Assembly: GCA_905233685.1 (NCBI GenBank)
Contig: CAJOEZ010000027.1
Span: forward strand, 1-48,487
Length of the DNA stretch: 48,487 bases
Direction of reading: 5' to 3'
From: an uncultured Bacteroidales bacterium
GTDB lineage: Bacteria > Bacteroidota > Bacteroidia > Bacteroidales > F082
Below the pieces are notes generated by a model, which did no database searches, was not told the origin of the DNA, and saw only the letters and a list, made by a program, of their open reading frames with translations. Shown in pieces: positions 1 through 9,652 of this stretch. Position 1 is the stretch's first letter. Every line of letters begins with the position of its first letter. The position numbers were made by a program, and so were the translations under genes.

Positions 1-1
1 T

Positions 2-418
2 TTACTCCACGATGTAATCAAACTGCCTCTTTAGTTTGTTGCGCTTCATGTATAGTACTATATAATAAGGTATCAAAGCAACAATACTGATGAGAGCTGC
101 CAAGCCTTCGCCCAAACCGATGCCGAGGCAGACGAACAGCACCGCCAACAACAAGATAATCGGAATCAAGTATGCCAAAACCGCCGCTTTGTTGCCCTGT
201 CCGATGGCCATTTTTACGTTCACTTTCTGGTTTAGCGCGAAATCTTGGTCTTTGGGTCGTGGCACGGTGAGGATTTTCTCGGCCTGTTCGCCCATGCCGC
301 AGGCGCTCTTGGCGTGGCAAGCCGCACACGCACTCTGTGCCAATATCTTGATTTCTAATTCGTCGTCGGTGATTTTGGTGACGATACCTTCGTGGGAAAT
401 GGTTTCTTGGGTGTTCAT
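2..418 (-). CDS. rseC: RseC/SoxR-reducing system family membrane protein
   Basis: Small inner-membrane protein of 138 residues. The N-terminal 75 residues form a soluble domain with a cysteine cluster (CAACHAKSAC, Cys31/34/40) as in the RseC family. Two transmembrane helices follow at about 82-102 and 105-122, with a basic cytoplasmic tail. In Bacteroidales this gene usually heads the rnf operon for the Na+/H+-translocating ferredoxin:NAD oxidoreductase. The stop codon lies at the very left edge of the window, so rnfB would be expected just outside; that is inference from family context. The ATG at 418 is about 20 nt downstream of a TAATTTTG box, which supports the start. Its precise biochemical role in Bacteroidota is unproven. 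Confidence 0.85.
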   Translation of the reverse strand: MNTQETISHEGIVTKITDDELEIKILAQSACAACHAKSACGMGEQAEKILTVPRPKDQDFALNQKVNVKMAIGQGNKAAVLAYLIPIILLLAVLFVCLGIGLGEGLAALISIVALIPYYIVLYMKRNKLKRQFDYIVE

Positions 419-438
419 AAAAGCTGTAATTTGTCGGC

Positions 439-446
439 AAAATTAC
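439..446 (-). promoter_or_regulatory. Bacteroidota -7 box of rseC (TAATTTTG)
   Basis: Matches TAnnTTTG on the minus strand, about 20 nt before the rseC start. It faces the yihY promoter across about 30 bp. Confidence 0.55.
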
Positions 447-475
447 TTTTTTTTCGTCGTTCCACCAAAAACCAC

Positions 476-483
476 TACTTTTG
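476..483 (+). promoter_or_regulatory. Bacteroidota -7 box of the yihY unit (TACTTTTG)
   Basis: TACTTTTG followed by CG, about 20 nt before the ATG at 503. It argues against using the longer in-frame start at 392, which lies upstream of this promoter and inside rseC. Confidence 0.55.
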
Positions 484-502
484 CGAGTTAATTTGCTTGA
501 AA

Positions 503-1792
503 ATGGCAAAAGAGGAAAAGAAAGACAGCAAGCTGGAGATTTGGTTCAAAGCCAAAGTGGAAAAGGCGAAGGCGTGGTACAACCGCGACGACAACTTCCT
601 GCGTGTGGTTCGTTTCCCAGGCACCAAGCTGCCCATGATGGACGTGCTCATTGACTTTATCAAGCTGTTCACCAAGGGGCGTACCGTCGACCGTGCGGCG
701 GGCGTGGCGTTTAATTTCTTCGTGGCGCTTTTCCCGCTGATTCTCTTCTTCTTCACACTGATTCCTTACATCCCTATTCCAAACCTCTACGACCGCGTGA
801 TGACGGCCTTGGACGAATTTCTTCTTCCTTCGGGAACACTTGATTATGTGAAAGATACCATCGACGGCATCATGAACCAACCCCACGACGGCCTGCTCTC
901 TCTGAGTGTTGTGATGTGCTTAGTGTTTGGCTCCAACGGCGTGGTGGCGTTCTTCAATGGTTTCCGCAACGTCTACGCCAACTACATCAGTTCCAAGGGC
1001 TTGACCCTGCGCGACTGGATTGAACAACGGCTGTTTGCCATCGCCATGTTACTGATTATTGGCGCTTTATTAGTCATATCGGTCTTGCTGATTTCCTTGG
1101 GCGGCACGGTGTTGCAATGGTTTGTGGATCAGGAAATCATACAAGGCGGTTCGTTTACCTTTTTCCTGTTGGTCGTGTTGCGTTGGGTCATCGGTGTGTT
1201 TGCCCTCTGTTTCGGCATCGCTATCCTGTATTATTTTGGCAATGTCAAGTACAACGAGCATTACCGCGTGGAGCGCAAACATCCAGGGCGTAATGGTCAG
1301 AAATACAGGGATTTCGTTATATTCAGTCCAGGTGCGATTTTGGCCACCGCATTGTTTGTTTTGGCTACGGTGGGTTTCAATATCTATATCTCCAATTTCT
1401 CGCGCTATAATGTGCTTTACGGTTCCATCGGCACGCTTATCATCCTCATGCTGTGGATTTGGATCATCGCCATCCTGATTTTGGCCGGCAACGACCTCAA
1501 CTCGGGCATTCGCCGCAGCATGGACAGGTTGAGTGCAGCCGAGAGCGCCAACCGTCGCAGCGAAATCGTTATCGAGGACCTGAAAAAGCACATCCAAACC
1601 TATCAGACGGCCAACGAATACCGCCTGCAGCGCATCGACGACCTGAAAAAATCCATTGAGGAACAGAACTTGCTGATAGCCGACATGGAGGAGAAAAACC
1701 GAGATTACGAATTGATTATCAAGGCTTACGAGGAGTTTGCGGAACAGGAACGCAAGCGTTCGGACGAGCAATATTCGTTGGTGGAGGAGTAA
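503..1792 (+). CDS. YihY/BrkB-family inner membrane protein with coiled-coil tail
   Basis: Polytopic membrane protein of 429 residues from the ATG at 503; the longer frame starting at 392 is rejected because the -7 box lies inside it. About six transmembrane helices lie between residues 65 and 335, with the family-typical segments AAGVAFNFFVALFPLI and YGSIGTLIILMLWIWI. The last ~95 residues are hydrophilic and strongly heptad-like (ESANRRSEIVIEDLKKHIQ), predicting a cytoplasmic coiled coil. The family was once called RNase BN, which is wrong for these proteins; transport or envelope roles are suspected but unproven. The flippase gene starts 6 nt downstream, so the two are probably co-transcribed. 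Confidence 0.85.
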   Translation: MAKEEKKDSKLEIWFKAKVEKAKAWYNRDDNFLRVVRFPGTKLPMMDVLIDFIKLFTKGRTVDRAAGVAFNFFVALFPLILFFFTLIPYIPIPNLYDRVMTALDEFLLPSGTLDYVKDTIDGIMNQPHDGLLSLSVVMCLVFGSNGVVAFFNGFRNVYANYISSKGLTLRDWIEQRLFAIAMLLIIGALLVISVLLISLGGTVLQWFVDQEIIQGGSFTFFLLVVLRWVIGVFALCFGIAILYYFGNVKYNEHYRVERKHPGRNGQKYRDFVIFSPGAILATALFVLATVGFNIYISNFSRYNVLYGSIGTLIILMLWIWIIAILILAGNDLNSGIRRSMDRLSAAESANRRSEIVIEDLKKHIQTYQTANEYRLQRIDDLKKSIEEQNLLIADMEEKNRDYELIIKAYEEFAEQERKRSDEQYSLVEE

Positions 1793-1798
1793 GGCATC

Positions 1799-3340
1799 AT
1801 GGGCATCGTGGCACGACAGAGCATCAAGGGCACCATTGCCACCTATATCGGGGTGGCCGTGGGCATCGTCACGACCTTCTTTATCCAGACAAAAGCCCTT
1901 CAGCCTGAGCAGATTGGCCTCATCGACATCCTATTGCAATGCTCCTTGCTTTTCGGTGGCTTGGCACAACTCGGCACCAGCTCGTCGGCCATGCGCTACT
2001 ATCCCTTCTTCAAGGACGAAGAGCACCGCGACCACGGCTTTTTCGGCTGGACTTTGCTCATACCGCTGATTGGCTTCACAATCTTTTTGTTGGCGTTTTT
2101 ACTTTTCAAAGATGCGATTGTCGATTTCTTCACAAAAGACTCTGAAGTCGGTGCGGACTTGTTTGCCAAATATGTCTATTTTGTTATTCCATTGGCGTTT
2201 TTCACGCTATATATATCTGTTTTTGAGACGAATAGTAACCTGCTGCTTCGCATCGTGCTGCCCAAGTTCATTCGCGAGGTCGGGCTGCGTGTGGGTACCT
2301 TGGCGATTTATCTGCTTTATTATTACAAAGTCATTGATTTTGATGGTGTTATCATCTCGTTTTGCGTCCTTTACGGCCTCGCCACCTTAATTAATATCGT
2401 CTATCTGCTGTCACTGAAGCGGGTGTCGTTCAAGATTGAGCCGAAGTTCATCACGGCGCAGTTGAAGCGCGATTTCCTGTTCTACACCTTGTTCATGATC
2501 ACGGCGGCTTTGGCGGGCAATGTGATTCCGATGTTGAGCAAGTTCTTCGTGGCGGGCAATGCAGGTTTCCGCTTGGCGGGCGTGTTCACCATTGCCACCA
2601 ACATCGCGGCGGTCGTTGAGATGCCATACCGCTCGTTGGGAGCCATTTCGCGGCCGCATATTTCCGAAGCGATGGCCAAACAAAATGTGCAATTGGCTGA
2701 TTCTCTATGCAAAACTGTTGCATTGCACCAATTCATTGCGGGCAGTTTCGTCTTTTTCATGGTGTGGATTAACATCGATTTTCTCTTTGATTTGCTGCCC
2801 AACGGCGACATCTATCGTTTGGGCAAATGGGCGGTGTTGCTGCTCTCGCTCGGCCGCCTCTTGTATTCTACTCTCAGCGTGACAACCACGGCACTCGGCT
2901 ATTCCAAGTACTACTATTACTCGCTGATTTTCACCATTTTGCTGGCCGCGATGTCCATTCTGCTAAACAATTGGCTCGTGCCGAAATACGACATCAATGG
3001 CGGAGCTTTGGCCTATCTCGTTTCTTATTTGGTGTATTTCATTCTGATTGTGGCTTTCATCAAGTGGAAAATTGGGGTGATGCCGCTGTCGAAGAAACTG
3101 CTTCCCGTAGCTGTTGTTATTTTGGCTTTGTTTGCCTTCAATTGGTTGTGGACGAGCACTTTGACGCCATTATTTGTAAAGCCTTTCGCCAAACCCATTT
3201 TCGGCCTGGCCATCGACGCGGTTTTGAAGACCGTCCTTTTCCTCTTTATCGGCCTTACGACGATTTATAAGCTGAAGGTTTCTCAGTCGGTGAATGACTT
3301 GGTGGTGAAAGCAATGGAAATAATTCGCCGGAAGGGATAG
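1799..3340 (+). CDS. Wzx/MATE-like polysaccharide flippase
   Basis: Protein of 513 residues made almost wholly of hydrophobic helices (about 12-14 predicted). The N-terminus (MGIVARQSIKGTIATYIGV) and the QPEQIGLIDILL and RYYPFFKDEEHRDHGF segments are typical of oligosaccharide flippases of the MVF/MATE superfamily in Bacteroidota. Expected role: moving lipid-linked glycans across the inner membrane. It follows yihY by 6 nt with no promoter between them. No glycosyltransferase or capsule cluster adjoins it, so the substrate cannot be inferred. It converges on the next gene with only 8 bp between stop codons and no clear terminator. Confidence 0.85.
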   Translation: MGIVARQSIKGTIATYIGVAVGIVTTFFIQTKALQPEQIGLIDILLQCSLLFGGLAQLGTSSSAMRYYPFFKDEEHRDHGFFGWTLLIPLIGFTIFLLAFLLFKDAIVDFFTKDSEVGADLFAKYVYFVIPLAFFTLYISVFETNSNLLLRIVLPKFIREVGLRVGTLAIYLLYYYKVIDFDGVIISFCVLYGLATLINIVYLLSLKRVSFKIEPKFITAQLKRDFLFYTLFMITAALAGNVIPMLSKFFVAGNAGFRLAGVFTIATNIAAVVEMPYRSLGAISRPHISEAMAKQNVQLADSLCKTVALHQFIAGSFVFFMVWINIDFLFDLLPNGDIYRLGKWAVLLLSLGRLLYSTLSVTTTALGYSKYYYYSLIFTILLAAMSILLNNWLVPKYDINGGALAYLVSYLVYFILIVAFIKWKIGVMPLSKKLLPVAVVILALFAFNWLWTSTLTPLFVKPFAKPIFGLAIDAVLKTVLFLFIGLTTIYKLKVSQSVNDLVVKAMEIIRRKG

Positions 3341-3348
3341 CCTTACTT

Positions 3349-6300
3349 CTACCAATAGTCCAATCCGCAATCGGAGGCTTCGCTCTTGACGACTTTCTTG
3401 GAGAACACATCGAAACGGTTGAAAACCACGACCATATACACACCTGCAGCCTTTTCTTTCAATGAATAGGGCACGAGGGTGCCTTCCATGTCGGTATCGA
3501 CGCTGAAGCGCCCGAGGAATTGCCCCAGATAGTCATAGATGACGATGACCGCCTCGCCTTGCATACCGTGAAGCCCGATTGTGAAATCGCCTTGCGTGGG
3601 GTTGGGATAGATAACCACGTCGGGGTGCACGTCATGGTTGATGTAAAGGGTGCGTTCGATGAAGCCGCATTCGGTATAAACCCTCACTTTCAGCGTGGCA
3701 GTTCCCGGCGAGTTGATGTTCACCGTACATTCCGGCGATTTGGGCGAGGAAGTGATGGACCAAGGCCCGTCGAGGCTCCATTCGTAGCCGAAGCAGCCTT
3801 CCACCGCGTCAATGCTGTAGGTGTATTGGCCAGTGGTTTGGTAATGGATGAGGCTTTCGCCATAGATGGGACTGATGTAGGACGAGGCTCTGATGGTCAG
3901 GTCGAGGATGACGATACTGTCGCAGCCTTGCGGGGTCTCGAAAGTCTGCTCGTAAAGACCACTCGCTGTGTAGGTTATCCCGTTCCAAGTGTAACTGTCG
4001 CAAGTGTTGACGGCAAGATGGGTCATGATAAGTTCCCCGACATTCAGGTAAAGCGTGACGATGCTGTCGCAGCCTTGCGCTGAGGTGAAGGTCTGCTCGT
4101 AGATGCCCGTTTCGTCGTAAGAGATGCCGTTCCAAGTGTATGGTGTGCAAGTGCTTTTGTATTGCGAGGCGTGGATGGTGTCGCCGAGATGGACATGCAC
4201 GGTCAGCAACGTGTCGCAGCCCATGGGATTCTCGATGAGGTATTCATAGTCGCCGCTTTCGGTGTAGGTGATGCCGTGGTAGATGTAAGTTTCGCAGCCT
4301 TCGCCGTAGTGTTCCGCTTCTACATGACCGCTCGGGTTGTAAGGCTCGCCCTGCGGCGTGATGTAGCAGGCCTGTTGCAGGAAGTTGTTGTAGGGTCGAC
4401 GAATGGTGCTGTCGGTTCCTGTGGAAACGGTGGCTGTGTTGAAGCAGAAGGTCGGGATGGTGAGGTCTTCGTTCACATTGGTGACATGGTACATGTATTG
4501 GTTCCAGACTGGACGGGCTGAACTCCATGGTTCAGTTGCCGACTTGTAAACCTTCAGCATGGTATTGGCCTGCATATAGCCTCCTGCCTTGCCCGTAACG
4601 ACTATTTCAGCACTTCTGTCATTATCAACATCGGCCACAATAGGCACTTGCATGATGGTGATTTCGCCACAATTGATGCTTGAAAGTAGAATAGGTGGGT
4701 TGGTGCTGAGGTCGTACACGAGCATACGGCTATTGTCGGTAAGGACGAGTTCGTTCCTACCGTCGTTGTTGAAATCGAAAAGAGTGGCAGTATTGGAATA
4801 TGAGTCTTCGTCAATAGCCAATGTCCATAAATGATTGAAACTGTTAGTGTTGTGGTTGAACCGATAGGCGCGTTGGCCTTGGCCATCGTTGGCGCAACAA
4901 TCAATCAGGATTTCCAAACGGCCATCGTTGTCAAAGTCAGCGATGAGAGGGACGCTTTTTCCGGTGAAATAGGTCTCCAATTGAATCGGTAGACTCGTTC
5001 GGTTATTATATACATCCCATACATAGAACGATACGATACCGTAATAATCTTCACTGTTGCGGTTGCTGATAAGGATGTCGGGGTGTCCGTCGAGGTTAAA
5101 ATCGGCCACTTGAACATGCCCGTCGTTGATGATGCCATTGGGTGGAGTGATACTCTTCGTTAGTATGGCATAGTTGCCTGAAATACCGTAGCGATTGGTG
5201 ATGACAACATCGTAGATTTCGTTGCCCATAATGAGTTCTTGACGTGTGTTACCGCAAATGTCGAAGGCTATTGGGCAAGAGAGTTTATTATGGTTGGTAT
5301 GGCTGTTGTGTGAATAGGAATCGGCTTGGTTGTATCCGCCTTGGGCAATGGCAAGCAGGATGCCCGTTTCGGCATCGAAAATCTTGTTGCGCACATATAT
5401 TTCGGGGTGGCCGTCACCGTTGAAATCGGCGAAACCAATGCTTACGGAGAAATCGTTGTAACCTGTATTGTAACTCTCATTGGAAACCCAGACAGGAATG
5501 CTGGGATTGGCAGCCGTGATGTCGTAGGCGTACAACTTGGTGTCTTTGCAGGCGGTCACAATCAGTCCTTTGCGGTTGTGCAGTTTGACTAGGCCGTAAG
5601 GGCCGTTTCCGTGTGCCCAAACCATGCCTTCGACAGCAATCTGAGCTTTTAGTGTTTTGCTTCTGCCGTCATACACATTGATAGTTTTGGCCGCTGTCAT
5701 GATTGAACTATTGCCTTGCATGTCGAAGCAAACGATTTCGGGGATGCCGTCGTCATCGAGGTCGCCAACAAGCGGATTGATGCGGCAGTAAATGTTGTCG
5801 CTTGATGACCAGTCTTCTCTAATGCCCCATTCAAAACCTTGTATCGGCGAGTTGCATTCGCTTTCAAGAATGTTGTCAGGGAAGGAGGGTTCAGGTGTTG
5901 GAGGGATGTCGCATGGTTCGCTCCATACGGGTCTAACGGAAAGTAAGGATGATTTGTTTAGATCTTTCAAAACGCCTTCAGTATATAGATTGTCACCAAA
6001 ATTGATGGCCCATGCCTTGTCGCTATCGCATTCGGTGCTGCTCCAATAATAACTGTCAGACAAAGTGGTGCCACTGTTGCTGGCAAAAACATCCTCGATG
6101 AAAGGCAATGCGGCATAGAGTTTTGAGAGCTGCCCTGTAGAAGGTATGTGCCAGCCGTTGGTAATGTCTACATTTGAAGAAGCATATTGTGTGGATGTCC
6201 CCATGATCTCATGCATTGATGAGGTGGCATCATAGCCGCAATGTATTCCGTGAAGGTTCACAAATTGGTCGATTGGATTGTAATTGTAAAGGTCGGTGAG

Positions 6301-7095
6301 GTCTGTCTCAAGTCCCCATTTGTATTTGTTTGGCAAATCGTTCATGGCAACCAACCAATATGAGTCGTCTTCAGGGGATGTGTAAAACACCACGCCTTGT
6401 TGCCCATTCGAGGTGGTGACGACTTCTCCGATGTGGTGGCTTTGGGCTTGGATCGAGAATGTTTTAACGGCTCTCACGCCAATCTCATATTCTCCGATGT
6501 AGTTCCATTTTGGATAGTTGCCTACTCCTCCTGTCTGGCTTAATACGACAGCATGTGCTCCGGTCCTTTCAGTAGAGGTCCAATACCATCTCGGATGGTC
6601 GTAAACGAACATGGTGCCATTAACAAAGGCAAGAGAGGTGTTGATTTCATTGATGTATGCAATCAACCATCTCATTTGTCCGGCAGCAGGAAGATACCAG
6701 CCGTGGTCGAAATCGACGCACCATGCGGCAGGATACCAATCGGCACCATGCGTATTTCGGATGATGTCTGTATTGTTGTATCCGTCAAAATCGTACATGG
6801 CTTCTCTCGAATACTCGAAGTTCTCCAACAGAGGAATGTCGTACATTTCTCCGTAGTGCTCTGATGTCACCCAATTCGTGTTGATGGCTTGGAATTCCAA
6901 ACTGACAGCCCAGCCTTCACGGCTATTATTGTCAACGAAAAAGACAATGCCATCAGCGGTTTTGCCCGACGAAGCAAATTGCTCAGGTTTGACGGTGCTA
7001 CCGTCGGTACAGAAGATGTCGCCAATGCTGACAGATTGTCCCCATCCAATCAAAGCGGAGAAAAGGATGGCGAGAAACAGCGTGGTTTTTTTCAT
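3349..7095 (-). CDS. T9SS cargo protein with FISUMP-like and FG-GAP-like repeats
   Basis: Secreted protein of 1248 residues. A signal peptide (MKKTTLFLAILFSALIGWGQ) is followed by two related DUF1566/FISUMP-like modules (about 25-215 and 215-395) sharing the pattern HGWYLPAAGQ/WYWTSTE versus GWHIPSTGQ/YYWSSTE. About six FG-GAP/VCBS-like calcium-loop repeats follow (DLDDDGIPEI, DFNGDGHPEI, DFNLDGHPDI, DFDNDGRLEI, DFNNDGRNEL, DVDNDRSAEI). Next come three tandem ~40-residue modules of the form C..YTWNGITY..GLYEQTF..GCDSI, a PKD-like domain, and a T9SS type A sorting domain (VVIYPNPTQGDF). Predicted to be exported through the T9SS to the cell surface. Substrate or ligand unknown; no catalytic motif seen. 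Confidence 0.8.
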   Translation of the reverse strand: MKKTTLFLAILFSALIGWGQSVSIGDIFCTDGSTVKPEQFASSGKTADGIVFFVDNNSREGWAVSLEFQAINTNWVTSEHYGEMYDIPLLENFEYSREAMYDFDGYNNTDIIRNTHGADWYPAAWCVDFDHGWYLPAAGQMRWLIAYINEINTSLAFVNGTMFVYDHPRWYWTSTERTGAHAVVLSQTGGVGNYPKWNYIGEYEIGVRAVKTFSIQAQSHHIGEVVTTSNGQQGVVFYTSPEDDSYWLVAMNDLPNKYKWGLETDLTDLYNYNPIDQFVNLHGIHCGYDATSSMHEIMGTSTQYASSNVDITNGWHIPSTGQLSKLYAALPFIEDVFASNSGTTLSDSYYWSSTECDSDKAWAINFGDNLYTEGVLKDLNKSSLLSVRPVWSEPCDIPPTPEPSFPDNILESECNSPIQGFEWGIREDWSSSDNIYCRINPLVGDLDDDGIPEIVCFDMQGNSSIMTAAKTINVYDGRSKTLKAQIAVEGMVWAHGNGPYGLVKLHNRKGLIVTACKDTKLYAYDITAANPSIPVWVSNESYNTGYNDFSVSIGFADFNGDGHPEIYVRNKIFDAETGILLAIAQGGYNQADSYSHNSHTNHNKLSCPIAFDICGNTRQELIMGNEIYDVVITNRYGISGNYAILTKSITPPNGIINDGHVQVADFNLDGHPDILISNRNSEDYYGIVSFYVWDVYNNRTSLPIQLETYFTGKSVPLIADFDNDGRLEILIDCCANDGQGQRAYRFNHNTNSFNHLWTLAIDEDSYSNTATLFDFNNDGRNELVLTDNSRMLVYDLSTNPPILLSSINCGEITIMQVPIVADVDNDRSAEIVVTGKAGGYMQANTMLKVYKSATEPWSSARPVWNQYMYHVTNVNEDLTIPTFCFNTATVSTGTDSTIRRPYNNFLQQACYITPQGEPYNPSGHVEAEHYGEGCETYIYHGITYTESGDYEYLIENPMGCDTLLTVHVHLGDTIHASQYKSTCTPYTWNGISYDETGIYEQTFTSAQGCDSIVTLYLNVGELIMTHLAVNTCDSYTWNGITYTASGLYEQTFETPQGCDSIVILDLTIRASSYISPIYGESLIHYQTTGQYTYSIDAVEGCFGYEWSLDGPWSITSSPKSPECTVNINSPGTATLKVRVYTECGFIERTLYINHDVHPDVVIYPNPTQGDFTIGLHGMQGEAVIVIYDYLGQFLGRFSVDTDMEGTLVPYSLKEKAAGVYMVVVFNRFDVFSKKVVKSEASDCGLDYW

Positions 7096-7118
7096 GGATG
7101 TTGGATTGAAATTCGGGG

Positions 7119-7126
7119 CAAAAATA
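7119..7126 (-). promoter_or_regulatory. -7 box of the FG-GAP T9SS gene (TATTTTTG)
   Basis: TATTTTTG followed by CC on the minus strand, 24 nt before the ATG at 7095. Confidence 0.5.
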
Positions 7127-7200
7127 CTAAATTATTCGGATTGTGCAAATAAGATGGCTATCTTGTTTTGGCTGGTTTGTTCAAAGCATTAGGCCATATT

Positions 7201-9588
7201 TCATCTGAAATACACTCGAGTAATCCCCGTTCCGCCCGTCTCCAATGAGGCGTCGCAGAAGCGTTCCACCTCGTGCATATGGCTTAGTTTCTCGCGGATG
7301 AGCTTGCGCAGGATGCCGTTGCCCTTGCCGTGGAGGATGCTCACTTCCTTGATGCTCAATAGTTTGGCTTCGTCCAGGTACTTGTCCACGATGTCCAAGG
7401 CTTCTTCGGCACGTTTGCCGCGCACGTCAAGGGTGAGGTCGAAGTGCTCGGCTTTCTCGCTGAGTTCGTCAGCAATGAGACCGGCCTGCCAGCGGCGCTG
7501 GGTCTTGCGGGCCACGGCGCGGCTCACCTTGCGAAGCTTGTCGGGAGAGGTGCGCAGGCGGACGGTGTCAAACAAAATCGTGGCATCGGTGTCGCTGATG
7601 GCCAAAATCTCGCCCACCACCTGCATGTCGTCGATGCAGACCGTGTCGCCCACCTTCAGCTCGGTTTCCTCCTTTTCCTTCTTCTCGGCCAACTCCTTGG
7701 CTTTCAGTGCGATTTCCTCCTTGGTCTTCTCAAGGTTCTGGCGGATTTCCTTGGTCTTGGTCTTCTCGGCTTGTGCCTCCTTGATTTCCTTGATGGTGCG
7801 CTCGATTTGGCTGTTGGCCTTCGCGATAAGTTCCTGAGCTTCAACGGCTGCGTCGCGCAGATACTGTTTCTTCTTGCCTTCGAGGTCGGCGAGGAGATTC
7901 TTGTATTTTTCCACCACTTCGGTCAGCAGTTGGTCAGCGATGCGCAGTTCTTGTTCCTTCTTGCGGATGGCCTTCTTGTCGACCTCAAGCTGTTGCAGTT
8001 GTTTCTCGAATTTGAGGTGCTGGTCGCCGGTGATGTTGGCGGCATCGTCGAGAATCTGTCGCGGGAAGCCGATTTTCTTGGCGATTTCGAAGGCGAACGA
8101 CGAGCCGGGCTTGCCGGTCATCATGATATACATGGGCTGCATGAACTTGGTGTCAAACAGCATGGCGCCGTTGAGGATTCCCTCGTGGTGGTCGGCCAAA
8201 AGCTTCAGGTTGGCGTAGTGCGTTGTGACCATGCCGAAAGCCTGTTTCTTGTTGAGCTCCAGCAGAATGGCCTCGGCGATGGCACCGCCCAACTGCGGTT
8301 CCGTGCCTGTACCGAACTCATCGATGAGGAATAAGGTTTTCTCGTCTGCGTGCTCCAAGAGGGCCTTCATATTAATAAGGTGTGAGCTGTAGGTGGAGAG
8401 GTCGTCCAAAATGGATTGCTCGTCGCCGATGTCGATAAAAAGGTTCTCGAACAGCCCGCACTCCGAGTCGATGCGCATGGGTGGCATAAGGCCGCATTGG
8501 AGCATATATTGCAGTAAACCATTCGTTTTCAGGCAAACGGACTTGCCGCCCGCGTTGGGACCGCTGATGACTAGGATGCGGTTTTGCTCGTCAAGGGTTA
8601 AATCCAAAGGTACAATCTGCTTGCCTTGGGCTTTCAGTTTTCGTTCCAACAGCGGATGGCGGGCTTGAATCCAATTGATATAAGGTGTCTCGCGGATTTC
8701 GGGTTTTACGCCGCCAATCTCGTTGGCCAACAATGCCTTGGCGCGGATGAAGTCGAGCTCGCCGAGCAGGTTCCAAGCTTTGCGCAGTTCCGACAAATAA
8801 GGCCGCAGCAAGCGCGTGAACGCCATCAAAATGCGGTGGATTTCGCGCCTTTCAGCATACTCCAACTCCTTGATTTCGTTAGAGGTTTCGAAGATTTCGG
8901 CGGGTTCGATATAGACCGTTTGTCCCGTGGCCGACTCGTCGTGGATGAAGCCGCGCAACGAGCGTTTGTCGGCAGCTTTCACGGGGATGACCAAGCGGCC
9001 GTCTCGGATGGTGATTTCCGACTTTTGATCCACCCAGCCAGCGGTCTTGGCGTCGCCCATAATCTGCCGGATACGCTTCTCGATGCCGCCCTGCTTGCGG
9101 CGGATACTCTGGCGGATTTCCTGTAATTCAGGCGAGGCATTGTCAGGGATTTCGCCTTTGTCGTCCACGAGGCGGTTGGCTTCGGTGAAGATGCTGCGGT
9201 CAATGAAAATGTTCTCAATCAGTGATTTAAGCTGCGGAAACTCAATAGCACTCTCGCTGCGACCGAAGCGCAAAATGGCTTCCAAAACATTGAGCGACGG
9301 TTTCAGCGCGAACAAGTCCTCCACGCTGAGGCATGTTCCTTCGATTTGGATTTGGTGGAAGGCCTCGCGCAGGTCGTGGAAATCGCGCACGGGGAAAGGC
9401 ACGCCCGTCTGCAGCAGGCGGATGAACTCCTCGGTCTGCTCCAAGCTCCTGACGATGAGGGCTTTGTCGGCAGAAAACGACATCTCCTCCGCTTTTTCAA
9501 GTCCCATTGCGCTGATGCAATGCCCCGAGACCATTTTGCGGATGCCCTTGAAGCCGATTTTTTGTTCGAAGTTGGTTGGGTAAATCAC
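7201..9588 (-). CDS. mutS2: MutS2 family DNA/ribosome-associated ATPase with Smr domain
   Basis: Protein of 795 residues, the normal length for MutS2. It starts with GTG and reads MIYPTNFEQKIGF, the characteristic family N-terminus. The core holds a MutS-like ATPase: Walker A GPNAGGKS at about 342-349, Walker B LFLIDEFGTGTEP at about 416-428. A long charged coiled coil at about 515-640 follows, and a C-terminal Smr domain (from ~715) carries LDVRGKR and HGKGNG motifs. MutS2 suppresses homologous recombination in some bacteria and rescues collided ribosomes in Bacillus; which applies here cannot be told from sequence. The N-terminal mismatch-binding domain of MutS1 is absent, as expected. Its promoter faces that of cutC. 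Confidence 0.95.
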   Translation of the reverse strand: MIYPTNFEQKIGFKGIRKMVSGHCISAMGLEKAEEMSFSADKALIVRSLEQTEEFIRLLQTGVPFPVRDFHDLREAFHQIQIEGTCLSVEDLFALKPSLNVLEAILRFGRSESAIEFPQLKSLIENIFIDRSIFTEANRLVDDKGEIPDNASPELQEIRQSIRRKQGGIEKRIRQIMGDAKTAGWVDQKSEITIRDGRLVIPVKAADKRSLRGFIHDESATGQTVYIEPAEIFETSNEIKELEYAERREIHRILMAFTRLLRPYLSELRKAWNLLGELDFIRAKALLANEIGGVKPEIRETPYINWIQARHPLLERKLKAQGKQIVPLDLTLDEQNRILVISGPNAGGKSVCLKTNGLLQYMLQCGLMPPMRIDSECGLFENLFIDIGDEQSILDDLSTYSSHLINMKALLEHADEKTLFLIDEFGTGTEPQLGGAIAEAILLELNKKQAFGMVTTHYANLKLLADHHEGILNGAMLFDTKFMQPMYIMMTGKPGSSFAFEIAKKIGFPRQILDDAANITGDQHLKFEKQLQQLEVDKKAIRKKEQELRIADQLLTEVVEKYKNLLADLEGKKKQYLRDAAVEAQELIAKANSQIERTIKEIKEAQAEKTKTKEIRQNLEKTKEEIALKAKELAEKKEKEETELKVGDTVCIDDMQVVGEILAISDTDATILFDTVRLRTSPDKLRKVSRAVARKTQRRWQAGLIADELSEKAEHFDLTLDVRGKRAEEALDIVDKYLDEAKLLSIKEVSILHGKGNGILRKLIREKLSHMHEVERFCDASLETGGTGITRVYFR

Positions 9589-9608
9589 TGTTTGCGTTTT
9601 TTCGGGTG

Positions 9609-9616
9609 CAAAGGTA
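9609..9616 (-). promoter_or_regulatory. -7 box of mutS2 (TACCTTTG)
   Basis: TACCTTTG then CA on the minus strand, 20 nt before the GTG start. Only 12 bp separate it from the cutC box on the other strand. Confidence 0.6.
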
Positions 9617-9628
9617 CGGAAAAACCAC

Positions 9629-9636
9629 TATCTTTG
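9629..9636 (+). promoter_or_regulatory. -7 box of cutC (TATCTTTG)
   Basis: TATCTTTG then CA, 16 nt before the cutC ATG. Its upstream element must overlap the mutS2 transcription start region. Confidence 0.6.
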
Positions 9637-9652
9637 CACAAATTTTAGAACT

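Noticed and set aside
3341..3348. Terminator between the flippase and FG-GAP genes
   Set aside because: Only 8 bp separate the stops and no stem could be found.
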